Counted from the first letter of the stretch, positions 17,785-27,377 are shown. The stretch: DNA of 64,000 bases from Chloroflexota bacterium (GCA_919901745.1 CAKKPP010000008.1:27643-91642); one strand, 5' to 3'. The notes: generated by a model not told the origin, from the letters alone. Program-made: numbers and translations.

Positions 17785-18177
17785 GTGACGCGGAGCCCAC
17801 GCTTCGAAGACGTGCTTGGGCCCCTCGCGTCCGCGATCGTGCGCGAGGTCGCGGAGCTTGCTGAGGCGAGCGTGGGTGACGTCGTCGAAGCCCTCCACCG
17901 AAGCCAGCCGCACGAGCACGCCTACACCACGATCATGACCGTGATGAGCCGCCTTCACGAGAAGGGTGTGCTGACCCGCGAGCGCCGCGGGCGTCTGTAC
18001 ATCTACCGGCCCGCTGCGTCGGAGGCGGAGCTGGTCGATCGGCTGAGCGGGCTTGCGGTGGACCGCCTCGTGGACCGCTACGGCAGCGCGGCGCTTCGAC
18101 ACTTTGCCATCCGACTCTCGGACCTCGATCCGGCGACGCGTGAGCGGCTCACGGCCTTGGCGGACCAGGAGGAATGA
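17785..18177 (+). CDS. BlaI/MecI/CopY-family transcriptional repressor
   Basis: A 130-residue winged-helix repressor. GTG 17785 is chosen because GGAG lies 9 nt upstream. LASAIVREVAELAEASVGDV, YTTIMTVMSRLHEKGVLTRE and RRGRLYIYRPAAS are the typical DNA-binding and wing blocks of BlaI/CopY proteins. Its stop overlaps the ATG of an M56-like protease, the classic BlaI-BlaR1 pairing. The neighbourhood points to copper rather than beta-lactam control, as for CopY. Confidence 0.85.
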   Translation: MTRSPRFEDVLGPLASAIVREVAELAEASVGDVVEALHRSQPHEHAYTTIMTVMSRLHEKGVLTRERRGRLYIYRPAASEAELVDRLSGLAVDRLVDRYGSAALRHFAIRLSDLDPATRERLTALADQEE

Positions 18178-18896
18178 CGCTCGGGCGCGCAGGCAGCCTC
18201 CTCGCCGTCGTCATCGGTCCACTGGCGTGGTGCATCGCCCTCGGCCTGCTCGTCGGTGGCGATCCCATGCTTGCCATCGAGGTCGGGGGCGGCGTGCTCG
18301 TCCTCGCCTGGGCCGCGCTCGTGGTCCGCGAGATCGTAGCGTCGCACAGGGTGGCACGCGCCCTTGCGGTCGATGCCGACGCGATCGACCTGTTCGGGGT
18401 GCCCTGTCTTGTGACGCCGAGGTTGGGCGCGGACGCGCTGGTCGTTGGGGCGTTCCGACCTCGGATCTTCGTGGGATCGTCGCTGATCGGCGCTCTCTCG
18501 GACGAGGAGCTCGAGGCGGTCGTCTATCACGAGGATCACCACCGTCGTGCTCGAGCCCCCCTCCGGGCCGCCGCCCTGGGCGGATGGCTCCGTCTCCTGG
18601 GACGGTCCGAGGGCGTCCGGACCGCCGTCGGCGACCGTCTTGCAGACCTCGAAACCCTGGCGGATACGGATGCCATCCGCCGAGGATCGAGTCCGCGCTC
18701 CCTCGCGCGGGCGCTCCTGAAAGGCGACCTGAGTCACGAGCCGGTCGCCTTCTCGTACGCCGCCGATCGGCGGATCGCGCGCCTGCTGGATCATGGCCCC
18801 GAGACGCCGGCCGCTGCCTCCGCGCAGCTGCCGTACGAGTGGCTCCCGATCACCGCCCTTGCCGCGGTGCTGATCGCCTGTCACATCGCGTTGTAG
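18174..18896 (+). CDS. BlaR1/M56-like membrane metalloprotease, short form
   Basis: A 240-residue protein with two N-terminal helices (LLAVVIGPLAWCIALGLLV; GGGVLVLAWAALVVREIV), a cytoplasmic zinc-protease part and one C-terminal helix. The zinc motif HExxH appears as VYHEDHHRRA (about residue 122), preceded by PRIFVGSSLIGALSDEEL. It lacks the extracellular penicillin-binding domain of BlaR1. Together with the overlapping BlaI-type repressor it likely forms a protease-controlled switch. What it senses is unknown. Confidence 0.8.
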   Translation: MTLGRAGSLLAVVIGPLAWCIALGLLVGGDPMLAIEVGGGVLVLAWAALVVREIVASHRVARALAVDADAIDLFGVPCLVTPRLGADALVVGAFRPRIFVGSSLIGALSDEELEAVVYHEDHHRRARAPLRAAALGGWLRLLGRSEGVRTAVGDRLADLETLADTDAIRRGSSPRSLARALLKGDLSHEPVAFSYAADRRIARLLDHGPETPAAASAQLPYEWLPITALAAVLIACHIAL

Positions 18897-19088
18897 GAGC
18901 CGCTCGGTCGGCGCGTCGCCGCCGAGAGAGAGGACGATGATCCGGTCGCGTTGCCAGAACCCGGCCCGGGGAACACGTCTTCCGCCGCGGCCGGGCACGC
19001 GATCCAGATTCTCATCCGGTCCTAAGGTTCAATTCAGCTTTCGGCGTCAGCCTCGTCCGGTCAACCAACTCGACCACGAGGACCCACG

Positions 19089-20240
19089 ATGCGAATTTCT
19101 CGCCGGCTTCCGCTGCCCGCCGCGTTTACCGGCGGCATCGTGTTGGGGCTCGTCGCCGCGCTCGCATGGACCTCACTGGCGTCCGGGAAGGCGGCGGACC
19201 CCGGCTCGGCGACGGACCGCGGCGCACTCGAGGCGTTGCTCGCGGAGCGGACCGTGATCCCGACGGGGCAGACGCGTGAATTCGAGCTGACCGTGCAGGA
19301 GGCGGAGTGGGAGCTCCTGCCGGGCGTCGTCACGACGGCCATGACCTTCAACGGGACGGTACCCGGCCCGACGATCCGGGTGACCGAGGGCGACACGGTC
19401 GAGGTTGCGGTGACCAACGCGCTGGACGAGCCAACGTCCATCCATTGGCATGGACTTCACGTTCCGAACGACCAGGACGGCGTGGGAGGGATCACGCAAC
19501 CGATGATCGAGAGCGGGGAGACGTTCGACTACACGTTCGTCGCGCCGCATGCCGGGACGTTCATGTACCACGCCCATGGCGACCGGAGCCGCGACCAGAT
19601 CGACCGAGGCCTGTACGCGCCATTCATCATCGACCCTGCCGGCGGGGACACCATCAAGGCCGACAAGGACATCACCCTCATGCTCGGCAACTGGATGATC
19701 GGCGACGGGACGGGCAGCATGCCCGGGATGGACATGGGCAACGACAACGCCGCCATGAGCATGGAGTACGACTACTTCACGATCAATGGCAAGTCCTTCC
19801 CGGCCACCGAGGCGATCGAGGTCGACGAGGGCCAGCTCGTCCGGCTCCGGTTCCTCAATCCGAGCCAGACGATCCATCCGATGCACCTGCATGGGATGGA
19901 CATGGCCGTCTTCGCCAAGGACGGCGAACCGCTCGCCGAGCCTCAGCGGCTCAACACGCTCGGTGTCCTGCAGGGAGAGACGTACGACGTCGTCTTCCGC
20001 GCAGACAACCCGGGCACGTGGCTCCTCCACTGCCATGACCTCCACCACGCTTCGAACGCCGGCCAGGAACCGGGCGGGCTCATCCTCGCCATCACGGTCA
20101 ATCCGAGGGACGGAGCCGGATCGCCGTCGCAGGGTGCGGCACCTACCTCCGCGTCTCCGAGCGAGGAACCGTCACACACGATGGCGCCGGGCATGACCCA
20201 GATGCCCGGGATGGGCGACATGCCCGGAATGACCCACTGA
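19089..20240 (+). CDS. Two-domain multicopper oxidase
   Basis: A 383-residue exported oxidase with an N-terminal membrane anchor/signal (residues 10-32). All four copper motifs are visible: IHWHGLHVP and MYHAHGD in domain 1, [10 protein letters not shown] and LHCHDLHH in domain 2, giving T1, T2 and T3 sites. The position expected for the axial T1 Met appears as Gly. The C-terminus is a Met/Gly/His tail with repeated MPGM units. It probably oxidises Cu(I) to Cu(II) outside the membrane. A two-component system follows 16 bp later. Confidence 0.9.
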   Translation: MRISRRLPLPAAFTGGIVLGLVAALAWTSLASGKAADPGSATDRGALEALLAERTVIPTGQTREFELTVQEAEWELLPGVVTTAMTFNGTVPGPTIRVTEGDTVEVAVTNALDEPTSIHWHGLHVPNDQDGVGGITQPMIESGETFDYTFVAPHAGTFMYHAHGDRSRDQIDRGLYAPFIIDPAGGDTIKADKDITLMLGNWMIGDGTGSMPGMDMGNDNAAMSMEYDYFTINGKSFPATEAIEVDEGQLVRLRFLNPSQTIHPMHLHGMDMAVFAKDGEPLAEPQRLNTLGVLQGETYDVVFRADNPGTWLLHCHDLHHASNAGQEPGGLILAITVNPRDGAGSPSQGAAPTSASPSEEPSHTMAPGMTQMPGMGDMPGMTH

Positions 20241-20256
20241 CGGATACTGCATCGAC

Positions 20257-20937
20257 ATGAGCGAGCCGACGCGCATCCTCGTCGTCGACGACGATCCGAA
20301 GATCCGGACGGTCGTCCGGCGTGGGCTTGCCTACGAGGGCTACAGGGTGGTCGAGGCCGCCAGCGGCGAGGAGGGGCTCGAGAAGGCCCGCGAGCACCTG
20401 CCGGACCTCGTCGTCCTCGATATCATGCTGCCCGGGATCGACGGCCTCGAGGTGACCCGCCGCCTGCGCTCGTCGGGTGACGAGATCGCGATCCTCATGC
20501 TCACTGCTCGAGACGACGTCAGGGATCGGGTCGAGGGTCTGGAGACCGGCGCGGATGACTACCTCGTCAAGCCGTTCAGCTTCGAGGAGCTCCTCGCGCG
20601 GGTCCATGCGCTGCTGCGTCGTCGCCAGGCTCCGACCGGCGAGGTCCTGCGCTTCGCCGACCTCGAGCTCGACGTCGATGCCCGCGAGGCCCGTCGAGGC
20701 GAGCGGACGATCGGGCTGACGACGACGGAGTACAACCTCCTCCTGCTGTTCATGCGCCACCCACGCAAGGTCCTGACCCGCGAGGTCATCATGGAGCACG
20801 TCTGGTCGTACGATTTCGAGGGCGAATCGAACGTCCTCGAGGTGTACGTCCGCTATCTGCGGAGCAAGCTGGAGGCGAGCGGCGAGCGGCGGCTCATCCA
20901 CACCGTCCGCGGGGCCGGCTACGTCCTGAAAGAGTGA
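20257..20937 (+). CDS. OmpR-family response regulator (first of two)
   Basis: A 226-residue regulator. Receiver: [11 protein letters not shown] (acidic pocket), phospho-acceptor Asp in [12 protein letters not shown] (about 54), Thr in LMLTARDD and Lys in LVKPFS. The winged helix has [20 protein letters not shown] and VRYLRSKLE...HTVRGAGY. It is closest in style to MprA/TrcR-like regulators. The stop overlaps the histidine kinase GTG by 4 bp. Confidence 0.93.
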   Translation: MSEPTRILVVDDDPKIRTVVRRGLAYEGYRVVEAASGEEGLEKAREHLPDLVVLDIMLPGIDGLEVTRRLRSSGDEIAILMLTARDDVRDRVEGLETGADDYLVKPFSFEELLARVHALLRRRQAPTGEVLRFADLELDVDAREARRGERTIGLTTTEYNLLLLFMRHPRKVLTREVIMEHVWSYDFEGESNVLEVYVRYLRSKLEASGERRLIHTVRGAGYVLKE

Positions 20938-22346
20938 CCGCGATCCGGCGACCCCCGTCGATCCGGACCCGGTTGGCGCTCATCTATACCGGGCTTCTCG
21001 CCGCGGCCCTGCTCGCCTTCGGGACGGGCGTGTACCTGGTCCTTCGCGGGGAACTTCTGAGTACAATCGACGCCAGGCTCGCCGCCGGCGCGGAGCACGC
21101 GGCGGGGGCGTTCGCCCAGGACGTCGACGCGACCGGCCGGTTGCTACCCTCCGGCCGGCTCGTCGATCAGCTGGCATCGACCGGCGGTCGAGTGCTCGTC
21201 CTCGACCCGGATCGGATCGTGCTTGCGGACTCTGCCGCTCCCGGGGTCCCACCGCCGCCGTTGAGCGATGTCGACTTTGCCAACGCCGACGCCGGTGCAC
21301 GCGTGGTGCGTGGATTCACGACGGCCGACGACGAGCCTCGCCGCCTCAATGTCCAGGCGATCGCGCTGGGGACGGGTCAGCGCGTCGGGTACGTGGTCTG
21401 GGCAGACTCGACGCGGCCGCTGGACGACCTTCTTCGTACCGCCGCGACGGTACTCGCCCTCGGCGGGCTGCTGATCGCGGGCCTGGCACTGGTTGGCGGA
21501 CTCGTCCTCGCGCGGCGCGCGCTGTCTCCCGTCGCGGAGGTGACGGAGACCGCTCGGGCGATCTCTCTATCCAGGGACTTCGCCGCGCGGGTGGAGGGCG
21601 CGCAGCGAGGCGACGAGGTCGGTGAGCTGGCCGTGGCCTTCAATGAGATGCTCGAGGCACTCGAGGCGAACCATCTGGCACTGCAGCGGTTCCTGGGTGA
21701 CGCGTCGCATCAGCTACGAACGCCCTTGACCACGATCCGGGCGAACCTCGATCTCGCCCAGCGCCCGGACCTGCCGAGGTCGGAGCGTCCGGCGATCCTC
21801 GCGGACGCTCGCGATGAGGCGGAACGGATGGGCCGCCTGATCGGCGATCTGCTGTCACTCGCCCGGGCGGAATCCGGGGCGCGTCTCGAATTCGAGCCTG
21901 TCGAGCTCGATTCCCTGCTGGTCGAATCCGTTCGGATCCAACGCCAGTCCGCGACGCATGTCCGGATGAACGTGGCGTCCGCGCAGCCGGCGGTGGTCGA
22001 CGGTGACCGCGACCGGCTGCGCGAACTGCTCGGGATCCTCCTCGACAACGCGGCCCGCTACACGCCGGCGGGCGGCAGCGTCGTCGTCGCGCTCGACGTG
22101 GAGGCAGATCGGGCTGTGATCCGCGTCGAGGACACGGGCGTCGGGATCGACGAGGCGGACCGGGAGCGGGTCTTCGAACGCCTGTATCGTGGGACGCGAG
22201 CACGCGCGATGCGGCCGTCCGGTACCGGGTTGGGACTGGCGATCGCTCGCTGGATCGTCGAATCTCACGCGGGGACGATCGATCTGACCAATCGGGAAGG
22301 GGGCGGAACGGTGGCAACGGTAGCGCTCCCGTTGCGGGCGTCATGA
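20934..22346 (+). CDS. Sensor histidine kinase (first of two)
   Basis: A 470-residue kinase starting at GTG. Two membrane helices ([20 protein letters not shown] and [20 protein letters not shown]) flank an extracytoplasmic sensor of about 125 residues. HAMP domain, then the H-box [17 protein letters not shown]-box [17 protein letters not shown], and G boxes [12 protein letters not shown] and [13 protein letters not shown]. It is the partner of the regulator upstream; the stop overlaps the second regulator by 4 bp. Confidence 0.92.
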   Translation: MTAIRRPPSIRTRLALIYTGLLAAALLAFGTGVYLVLRGELLSTIDARLAAGAEHAAGAFAQDVDATGRLLPSGRLVDQLASTGGRVLVLDPDRIVLADSAAPGVPPPPLSDVDFANADAGARVVRGFTTADDEPRRLNVQAIALGTGQRVGYVVWADSTRPLDDLLRTAATVLALGGLLIAGLALVGGLVLARRALSPVAEVTETARAISLSRDFAARVEGAQRGDEVGELAVAFNEMLEALEANHLALQRFLGDASHQLRTPLTTIRANLDLAQRPDLPRSERPAILADARDEAERMGRLIGDLLSLARAESGARLEFEPVELDSLLVESVRIQRQSATHVRMNVASAQPAVVDGDRDRLRELLGILLDNAARYTPAGGSVVVALDVEADRAVIRVEDTGVGIDEADRERVFERLYRGTRARAMRPSGTGLGLAIARWIVESHAGTIDLTNREGGGTVATVALPLRAS

Positions 22347-23047
22347 GCGCGACCCGAGTCCTCGTTGTCGACGACGAGGCACCGATCGTCGAGCTCGTTC
22401 GCGGCTACCTCGTGTCCGAGGGGATGGATGTCGCCGTCGCGCACGATGGCCCCTCCGCGGTCCAGGCGGTCCGAGAGCGGCGTCCGGACTTGATCATCCT
22501 GGACGTGATGCTGCCCGGGATCGACGGATTCGAGGTCCTGAGGCAGATCCGGAGGTTCTCCGACGCCTACGTGATCATGCTGACGGCCCGGGCCGAAGAG
22601 ATCGACCGGATCATCGGCCTGTCGGTCGGGGCGGACGATTACCTCGTCAAGCCCTTCTCGCCTCGAGAACTCGTGGCACGGGTCAAGGCCCTGCTGCGGC
22701 GGCCGCGCACCGGACGAGATGGGAGCGAGGGCGAGCTTCTCGCTTCCGGCGAGCTCGTGATCGACCGGCCGAGGCGGACCGTGACGCTTCGCAGGGAACC
22801 GATCACGCTCACCACGATGGAGTTCGACCTGCTCTCGACCCTCGCCGAGGACGCCGGCGTCGTCTTCAGCCGCCAGCGGCTGCTCGACCGCGTCTGGGGC
22901 ATGGACTACGTCGGCGACGAGCACGTCGTGGATGTCCACATCGGCAACCTCCGGCGAAAGCTCGGCGACGACGCGGCTCGACCCGAATTCGTCGAGACCG
23001 TCCGCGGCGCCGGGTACCGGTTTGTCGCGGGGGACCGCGGACGATGA
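22343..23047 (+). CDS. OmpR-family response regulator (second of two)
   Basis: A 234-residue regulator with receiver blocks [51 protein letters not shown] and a winged-helix domain (LTTMEFDLLSTLAEDAG, VDVHIGNLRRKLGDDA, ETVRGAGYRF). The receiver resembles that of the first regulator but the DNA-binding domains differ, so recent duplication is unlikely. Coupled by ATGA overlaps to both kinases. Confidence 0.93.
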   Translation: MSATRVLVVDDEAPIVELVRGYLVSEGMDVAVAHDGPSAVQAVRERRPDLIILDVMLPGIDGFEVLRQIRRFSDAYVIMLTARAEEIDRIIGLSVGADDYLVKPFSPRELVARVKALLRRPRTGRDGSEGELLASGELVIDRPRRTVTLRREPITLTTMEFDLLSTLAEDAGVVFSRQRLLDRVWGMDYVGDEHVVDVHIGNLRRKLGDDAARPEFVETVRGAGYRFVAGDRGR

Positions 23048-24150
23048 GTCCGCGACGACGACTGCGGACCCGGCTGCTCGCATCCCACCTCGCCGTCGTG
23101 GTCGTGGGCAGCGCGACGCTGAGTATTGCTGTCGGGCTCGTGGCGCCCGGGGCCTTCGAAGCGGCGATGGGGCATGCCGCGGATGGCATGGGCGAGATGA
23201 TGACCACCCTTGTCAGGGATGCCTTCCAGGAAGCGACGAGGACGGCACTCGTCATCGCGGTCGGCGCAGCCGCGGTGGCAGCCATCGCCGTCGCCATCGC
23301 GCTGTCGGCGCGCCTCTCCCGGCCGATCGGGCGGCTCGCACGGGCCAGCCGGCGAATCGCTTCAGGCCGCTACGCCGAGCGGGTGCCGGTCACCTCGGAC
23401 GATGAGATCGGTGACCTTGCGGCGTCGTTCAACACGATGGCCGCGTCCCTGGAGGCGACGGAGCGGCGACGGCTCCAGCTCGTGGGCGACGTCGCCCACG
23501 AACTTCGAACGCCGCTGGCGACGCTCGACGGCTACCTCGAGGGGCTCGAGGACGGCGTGATCGCGCCAACCGAGGCGACGTGGACCTTGCTGCGCGGCGA
23601 GACCTCGCGGCTGGCCAGGCTCGTCAACGACCTCCAGGAGCTCTGGCGGGCCGAGGCCAGGCAACTGCCGATGTCGCTCACGCCGGTCGACATCGCAGGC
23701 CAGGTGCGGGCCGTCGGCGAGCGTTTCGCGGCCCAGGCGCACGAGCGCGAAATCATGATCCAGTCCGAACTCGGGCCGGAGCCCCTGATGGCCACGGCCG
23801 ATGCCGAGCGGCTCGGACAGATCCTCGACAACTTTGTGAGCAACGCCGTCCGCTACTCGTTGCCGGGGAACAGGGTCACGCTGTCGGCTCGAGCGGAGCG
23901 AAAGACGATCACGATCGGCGTCGCAGATGAGGGTCCGGGGCACACGCCGGAGCAGCTCGAACGGGTCTTCGAGCGCTTCTATCGCGTCGACCCGTCGCGC
24001 TCTCGGGCGCTTGGAGGGTCAGGGATCGGTCTCGCCATCGCGAGAGCCCTTGCGGAGGCGATGGGCGGCCACGTCGCCGCGGAGAGCGAGGGTCCCGACC
24101 AGGGCGCAACGTTCCGCGTCTTCCTGCCGATGGTCGGCAGCGAGGACTGA
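23044..24150 (+). CDS. Sensor histidine kinase (second of two) with Met/His sensor loop
   Basis: A 368-residue kinase. Helix 1 is LLASHLAVVVVGSATLSIAV, helix 2 VIAVGAAAVAAIAVAIALSA. The short outside segment contains AMGHAADGMGEMMTTL, a Met/His cluster suggesting metal (copper) sensing. Then HAMP, H-box LVGDVAHELRTPLATL, N-box ILDNFVSNAVRYS and ATP-lid VADEGPGHTPEQLERVF. Last gene of the four-gene regulatory array; converges on the small YHS gene. Confidence 0.92.
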   Translation: MSPRRRLRTRLLASHLAVVVVGSATLSIAVGLVAPGAFEAAMGHAADGMGEMMTTLVRDAFQEATRTALVIAVGAAAVAAIAVAIALSARLSRPIGRLARASRRIASGRYAERVPVTSDDEIGDLAASFNTMAASLEATERRRLQLVGDVAHELRTPLATLDGYLEGLEDGVIAPTEATWTLLRGETSRLARLVNDLQELWRAEARQLPMSLTPVDIAGQVRAVGERFAAQAHEREIMIQSELGPEPLMATADAERLGQILDNFVSNAVRYSLPGNRVTLSARAERKTITIGVADEGPGHTPEQLERVFERFYRVDPSRSRALGGSGIGLAIARALAEAMGGHVAAESEGPDQGATFRVFLPMVGSED

Positions 24151-24159
24151 ACCGGGACG

Positions 24160-24336
24160 TCAGCCGTCGTCGACTGCCTCGGCGGGGATCCAGCGTTCGG
24201 GTTCATCGCGGAAGGTCTCGGCGCAGGCCGATTCGCAGAAGTAGTAGGACCTACCGGCAACCTCGACCACTTCGACGACGGCGGCGGGATCGGTTTCCAT
24301 CCCACAGACGGGATCGATGGCAGTCAACGACGGCAT
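24160..24336 (-). CDS. Stand-alone YHS-domain protein
   Basis: A 58-residue protein that is one YHS domain: TAIDPVCGMETDPAAV, SYYFCESACAETF, DEPERWIP. Two Cys (VCGM and FCESAC) form the likely metal site. ATG 24336 begins right before the domain; TGGAGGAGT-like sequence precedes it on the minus strand. Probably a soluble copper chaperone. It lies head-to-tail with the second kinase and divergent from the SHOCT gene across a 230-bp gap that carries one copy of the TGACCCACGC motif (24379-24388) but no clear promoter. Confidence 0.85.
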   Translation of the reverse strand: MPSLTAIDPVCGMETDPAAVVEVVEVAGRSYYFCESACAETFRDEPERWIPAEAVDDG

Positions 24337-24566
24337 TGGTGGACTCCTCGTTCGAGCGGCTTCAACGTCGACCGAGCGTGACCCACGCCCATGAGACGCA
24401 GCTGAGCCGGTGCTGTGCCCGAGATGAATCTGACACTCCGGCCTCGACGGCCGCGCGCTTCTTGACCCGAACTTGATGTCGTCGAACATCACCGCTTGAG
24501 TCCCGCAGCTCATCGTTCGTCGTGTCGGAGCCAAACGGGATCCGACATCACGGAGGCAACGACGAA

Positions 24567-24788
24567 ATGATGACCGGCTTTGAATGGGGGATGGGGCTGG
24601 GCGGCTGGCTCTGGATGATCCTCGGGGTCGTCCTGGTGGTCGCTCTTGTATGGGCTGTCGTGGCGGCGATCCCCCGTCGGGATCGGCCGACGGGCGAAGA
24701 CCCGGCTCAGATCCTCAAGGCCCGCTTCGCGCGGGGCGACATCAGCCAGGAAGAGTACGAGCAGGCACGGCGCCTGCTCGGGATCTAG
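24567..24788 (+). CDS. SHOCT-domain small membrane protein
   Basis: A 73-residue protein with one membrane helix (GGWLWMILGVVLVVALVWAV) and a C-terminal SHOCT motif (DPAQILKARFARGDISQEEY, then EQARRLLG). GGAGG lies about 10 nt before the ATG. SHOCT proteins are often next to copper export genes, probably as oligomerisation or stability modules. It is 16 bp upstream of the Met-rich secreted protein. Confidence 0.85.
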   Translation: MMTGFEWGMGLGGWLWMILGVVLVVALVWAVVAAIPRRDRPTGEDPAQILKARFARGDISQEEYEQARRLLGI

Positions 24789-24804
24789 ACGAAGGAGTAG
24801 ATCG

Positions 24805-25089
24805 ATGACAACGAAGCGACAGGGCTTCATCGCAGGCGGCATCCTTGCCGGCGCGCTCCTGTTGGGAACAGCGGGATTGGCAGCGGCTCAGGATCCGACC
24901 AGCTCTCCTGCCCCGAATCCCATGTGGACGGGGCCGGGCTCGGGCATGACGGGCGCCGGCATGAGCGGCCAGATGGGCGCCGGCATGAGCGGCCAGATGC
25001 AGGCACAGCACGACCAGATGGTCGCGAGCGGGGCCTGCGACGATGCCCAGATGGGCGCGATGCACGCCCAGCATCATCCGACCAACTAG
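24805..25089 (+). CDS. Secreted Met/His-rich protein, probable periplasmic metal binder
   Basis: A 94-residue protein with a cleavable signal peptide (GGILAGALLLGTAGLAAA, cleavage near residue 28). The mature part is disordered and rich in Met, His, Gln and Gly, with the 8-residue unit GAGMSGQM twice in tandem and a HAQHHPTN end. Such compositions bind Cu(I) or Ag(I). GAAGGAG precedes the ATG. No named family. Confidence 0.7.
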   Translation: MTTKRQGFIAGGILAGALLLGTAGLAAAQDPTSSPAPNPMWTGPGSGMTGAGMSGQMGAGMSGQMQAQHDQMVASGACDDAQMGAMHAQHHPTN

Positions 25090-25157
25090 ACACCTCTGAC
25101 GACGAAGCGCCGATCATGTCGGCGCTTCGTTCCGATTTCCGTCCAAGGAGAAGCACC

Positions 25158-25562
25158 ATGGCATCCGGCTACACGTACGCCACAACCGTCGCGGGCTCGA
25201 TCGAAGAGATCCGGGCTCGGGTCGAAGCCGCGCTCAAGGATGAGGGCTTCGGGATCCTCACCGAGATCGACGTGGCAGCAACACTCAAGGCGAAGCTCGG
25301 CCTCGACCGACCGCCGTACCTGATCCTGGGGGCCTGCAATGCGGGGCTCGCCAGCCGCGCCCTGGAGATCGACCCCTCGATCGGGGCGCTCTTGCCCTGT
25401 AACGTCGTCCTCCGCCGATCCGACGATCTGGCGGAGACGATCGTCGAGATCATGGATCCGATCGCGGCCCTGGGAATCGCCGGCGCCGCCGGCGTCGAGC
25501 CGATCGCTGCCGAGGCTGCCGAACGGCTGCGCCGAGTCCTCGATGCACTCGGCGCTGGCTGA
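25158..25562 (+). CDS. DUF302-domain protein
   Basis: A 134-residue protein: TYATTVAGSIEEIRARVEAA, KDEGFGILTEIDVAATLKAK, PYLILGACNAGLASRAL and IGALLPCNVVLRRSDD match DUF302, a family frequent next to copper and sulfur genes. Two conserved Cys (GACNAG and LPCNV) may bind metal or heme. AAGGAG lies 7 nt upstream. Reaction unknown. Confidence 0.87.
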   Translation: MASGYTYATTVAGSIEEIRARVEAALKDEGFGILTEIDVAATLKAKLGLDRPPYLILGACNAGLASRALEIDPSIGALLPCNVVLRRSDDLAETIVEIMDPIAALGIAGAAGVEPIAAEAAERLRRVLDALGAG

Positions 25563-25635
25563 TCTCGAATCGCGCGACGGACCCTCAGCCCTCTCTCACT
25601 TCGTTCTCAGCTGGAAACGACAGCGTGACGCATCG

Positions 25636-26103
25636 ATGAATGCACGGAGCGCGCGGGCGGCCCTGGTCGTGCTGATCGGCCTCCTGATCGGCGCGTGCTC
25701 GACATCGGACCTGGCCGAACCCTCGCCATCGATCACCCAGATCCCGAGCCCGCCCGCGGAACGACCGGCCGAGTTGACCCAGACGAGTGACGGGGGCGAG
25801 GTCACGGTCGTGGTGACGTGGGCCGGTCCTGCGGCCGGTCTCGTATTCGATGTCGTGCTCGACACCCATTCGGTCGACCTCGACGCCGTCGATCTCGCCG
25901 ATGCGGTCGTATGGAACGATCGCGGCGAAACCCTGGGCGCGCGGCCGTGGGCCGCTCCGGCCGGCGGGCACCATCGCCAGGGGACCCTGGTGTTCGAGGG
26001 CGACGTGCCCGCGTTCCTTGGCGAGGCGCGATGGGTGGAGCTCCAGATCAAGGGTGTCGGCGACCTCCCCGAGCGAACGCTCCGCTGGGACGTCGATACG
26101 TGA
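25636..26103 (+). CDS. Lipoprotein with beta-rich domain, unknown function
   Basis: A 155-residue lipoprotein (signal VVLIGLLIGAC). The mature part has a Pro/Ser-rich linker and an immunoglobulin-like beta domain: GGEVTVVVTWAGPAAGLVF, DVVLDTHSVDLDAVDLAD, and a GGHHRQGTLVF segment with two adjacent His. No family recognised. The stop overlaps the GTG of the next membrane protein by 4 bp, so the two are probably a functional pair. Confidence 0.65.
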   Translation: MNARSARAALVVLIGLLIGACSTSDLAEPSPSITQIPSPPAERPAELTQTSDGGEVTVVVTWAGPAAGLVFDVVLDTHSVDLDAVDLADAVVWNDRGETLGARPWAAPAGGHHRQGTLVFEGDVPAFLGEARWVELQIKGVGDLPERTLRWDVDT

Positions 26104-26600
26104 CCGCCGTCGCCGGCTTCCTCCGACCCGGCCTCCCGATCGGCGCTCGGTCGCTCGTCGTGGGGTTCGTCGGGGCAGGCGTCCTGCTGGGGCTCTATCT
26201 CGGGATCATCAGCGTGGCCCAGGGCGTCGAGCACGCCTTCGATCAACTTGCCGGCGACGTAGGGTTCGTTGGCCTCATTGCCGCGGGCTTTGGGACGCAG
26301 GTCGCCATGTTCGCGGAGCTTCGGAGCCTGGGCCGCCGCCACCGTGCGAGTGCCGCGGTCACGGCGGTGGGCACGGGGACGAGTGCGGCCGCGATGCTCG
26401 CCTGTTGCGCGCACCACCTCGTCGAACTGCTGCCGATCATCGGCCTTTCGGCCGGCGCCGTCTTCCTCAACGCATACAGGACACCGCTGTTCATCGTGGG
26501 CATCGGCATGAGCCTCGTCGGCATCATCGTGATCGGCCGACAGCTTCAGCAAGCGCGCCGAGCGTGCGCGGTCGTCGAGGCCGCACATGCTGCCGCGTGA
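26100..26600 (+). CDS. Four-helix membrane protein with CC-x-HH motif
   Basis: A 166-residue protein starting at GTG with about four helices. The third contains SAAAMLACCAHHLVELLPII, where a double Cys and a double His lie in the membrane near a Glu, a likely metal or heme ligand set. The following GLSAGAVFLNAYRTPLFIVG resembles small membrane proteins found with copper transport genes. Function unknown. Confidence 0.65.
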   Translation: MTAVAGFLRPGLPIGARSLVVGFVGAGVLLGLYLGIISVAQGVEHAFDQLAGDVGFVGLIAAGFGTQVAMFAELRSLGRRHRASAAVTAVGTGTSAAAMLACCAHHLVELLPIIGLSAGAVFLNAYRTPLFIVGIGMSLVGIIVIGRQLQQARRACAVVEAAHAAA

Positions 26601-26738
26601 CCCACGCGAACGTCTCGATGGCCTGTGCGACGGCCAGAGGTCCCCCGGTCTTCGGGCCAGTTGGACCTGCCTCCAGCACGCCCGACGCCACAACCTGAAC
26701 CCATCCAGACCACAACGACGCCACAGGAGATCGTCCGC

Positions 26739-27269
26739 ATGCTTCGAATCGCACCCCGCCTGGCCCCGATCCTGGGCCTGCTCTTCCTCGCCGCCTGCTC
26801 GGCCGGCGCCGCGCCGTCCGCCAGTGACCCGGGCCAGCCCTCCCCCACTGACGAGATGCCGATGGCCAGCGACGACCACGCGGCCGGCTTCTCCGGGGGC
26901 GAGCCGGCTGACGCCAGCGCAGCGGATCGCGTGGTCGAGATCCGCATGCTCGATGCTCTTCGGTTCGAGCCCGCGTCGGTCGACGTCAAGGTCGGCGAGA
27001 CCATCACGTTCAGGGTGATCAACGACGGGCAGATCACACACGACTTCACCCTCGGGGACGCCGAGACCCAGGACAAGCACGACGCCGAGATGGCTGCGGG
27101 AATGTCGGGCATGGGCCACGACAAGCCGAACGTCCTGACAGTCGATCCCGGCGCGGAGGGTGAGCTGACCTGGCGCTTCACGGCTCCGGCGACGCTCCTC
27201 TACGGCTGCCACGTACCGGGCCACTACGGCGCCGGCATGGTCGGCACCTTGACCATCGCGGGGTCCTGA
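26739..27269 (+). CDS. Cupredoxin-domain lipoprotein with type 1 copper site
   Basis: A 176-residue lipoprotein (signal ILGLLFLAAC). After a Met/His-rich linker (DEMPMASDDHAAG) comes a plastocyanin-like fold: VKVGETITFRVINDGQITHD supplies the first His, and LLYGCHVPGHYGAGMVG gives Cys, His and Met. All four T1 ligands are present. It could carry electrons or copper outside the membrane. ACAGGAGA precedes the ATG. A hairpin-T terminator follows at 27378. Confidence 0.9.
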   Translation: MLRIAPRLAPILGLLFLAACSAGAAPSASDPGQPSPTDEMPMASDDHAAGFSGGEPADASAADRVVEIRMLDALRFEPASVDVKVGETITFRVINDGQITHDFTLGDAETQDKHDAEMAAGMSGMGHDKPNVLTVDPGAEGELTWRFTAPATLLYGCHVPGHYGAGMVGTLTIAGS

Positions 27270-27377
27270 TGCGGATGCACCGGGAGCGGCCGGACTGCGT
27301 GGCCATGGAGTCGGAGGTCGACCATCGCACGCGTCGATGACCCACGCGTGATGACCGTTGCCGCGCGCGCGATCAAT

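Noticed and set aside
18998-19028. TAAGGT upstream of the multicopper oxidase as a second MerR promoter
   Set aside because: No -35-like hexamer and no palindrome lie at the required distance.
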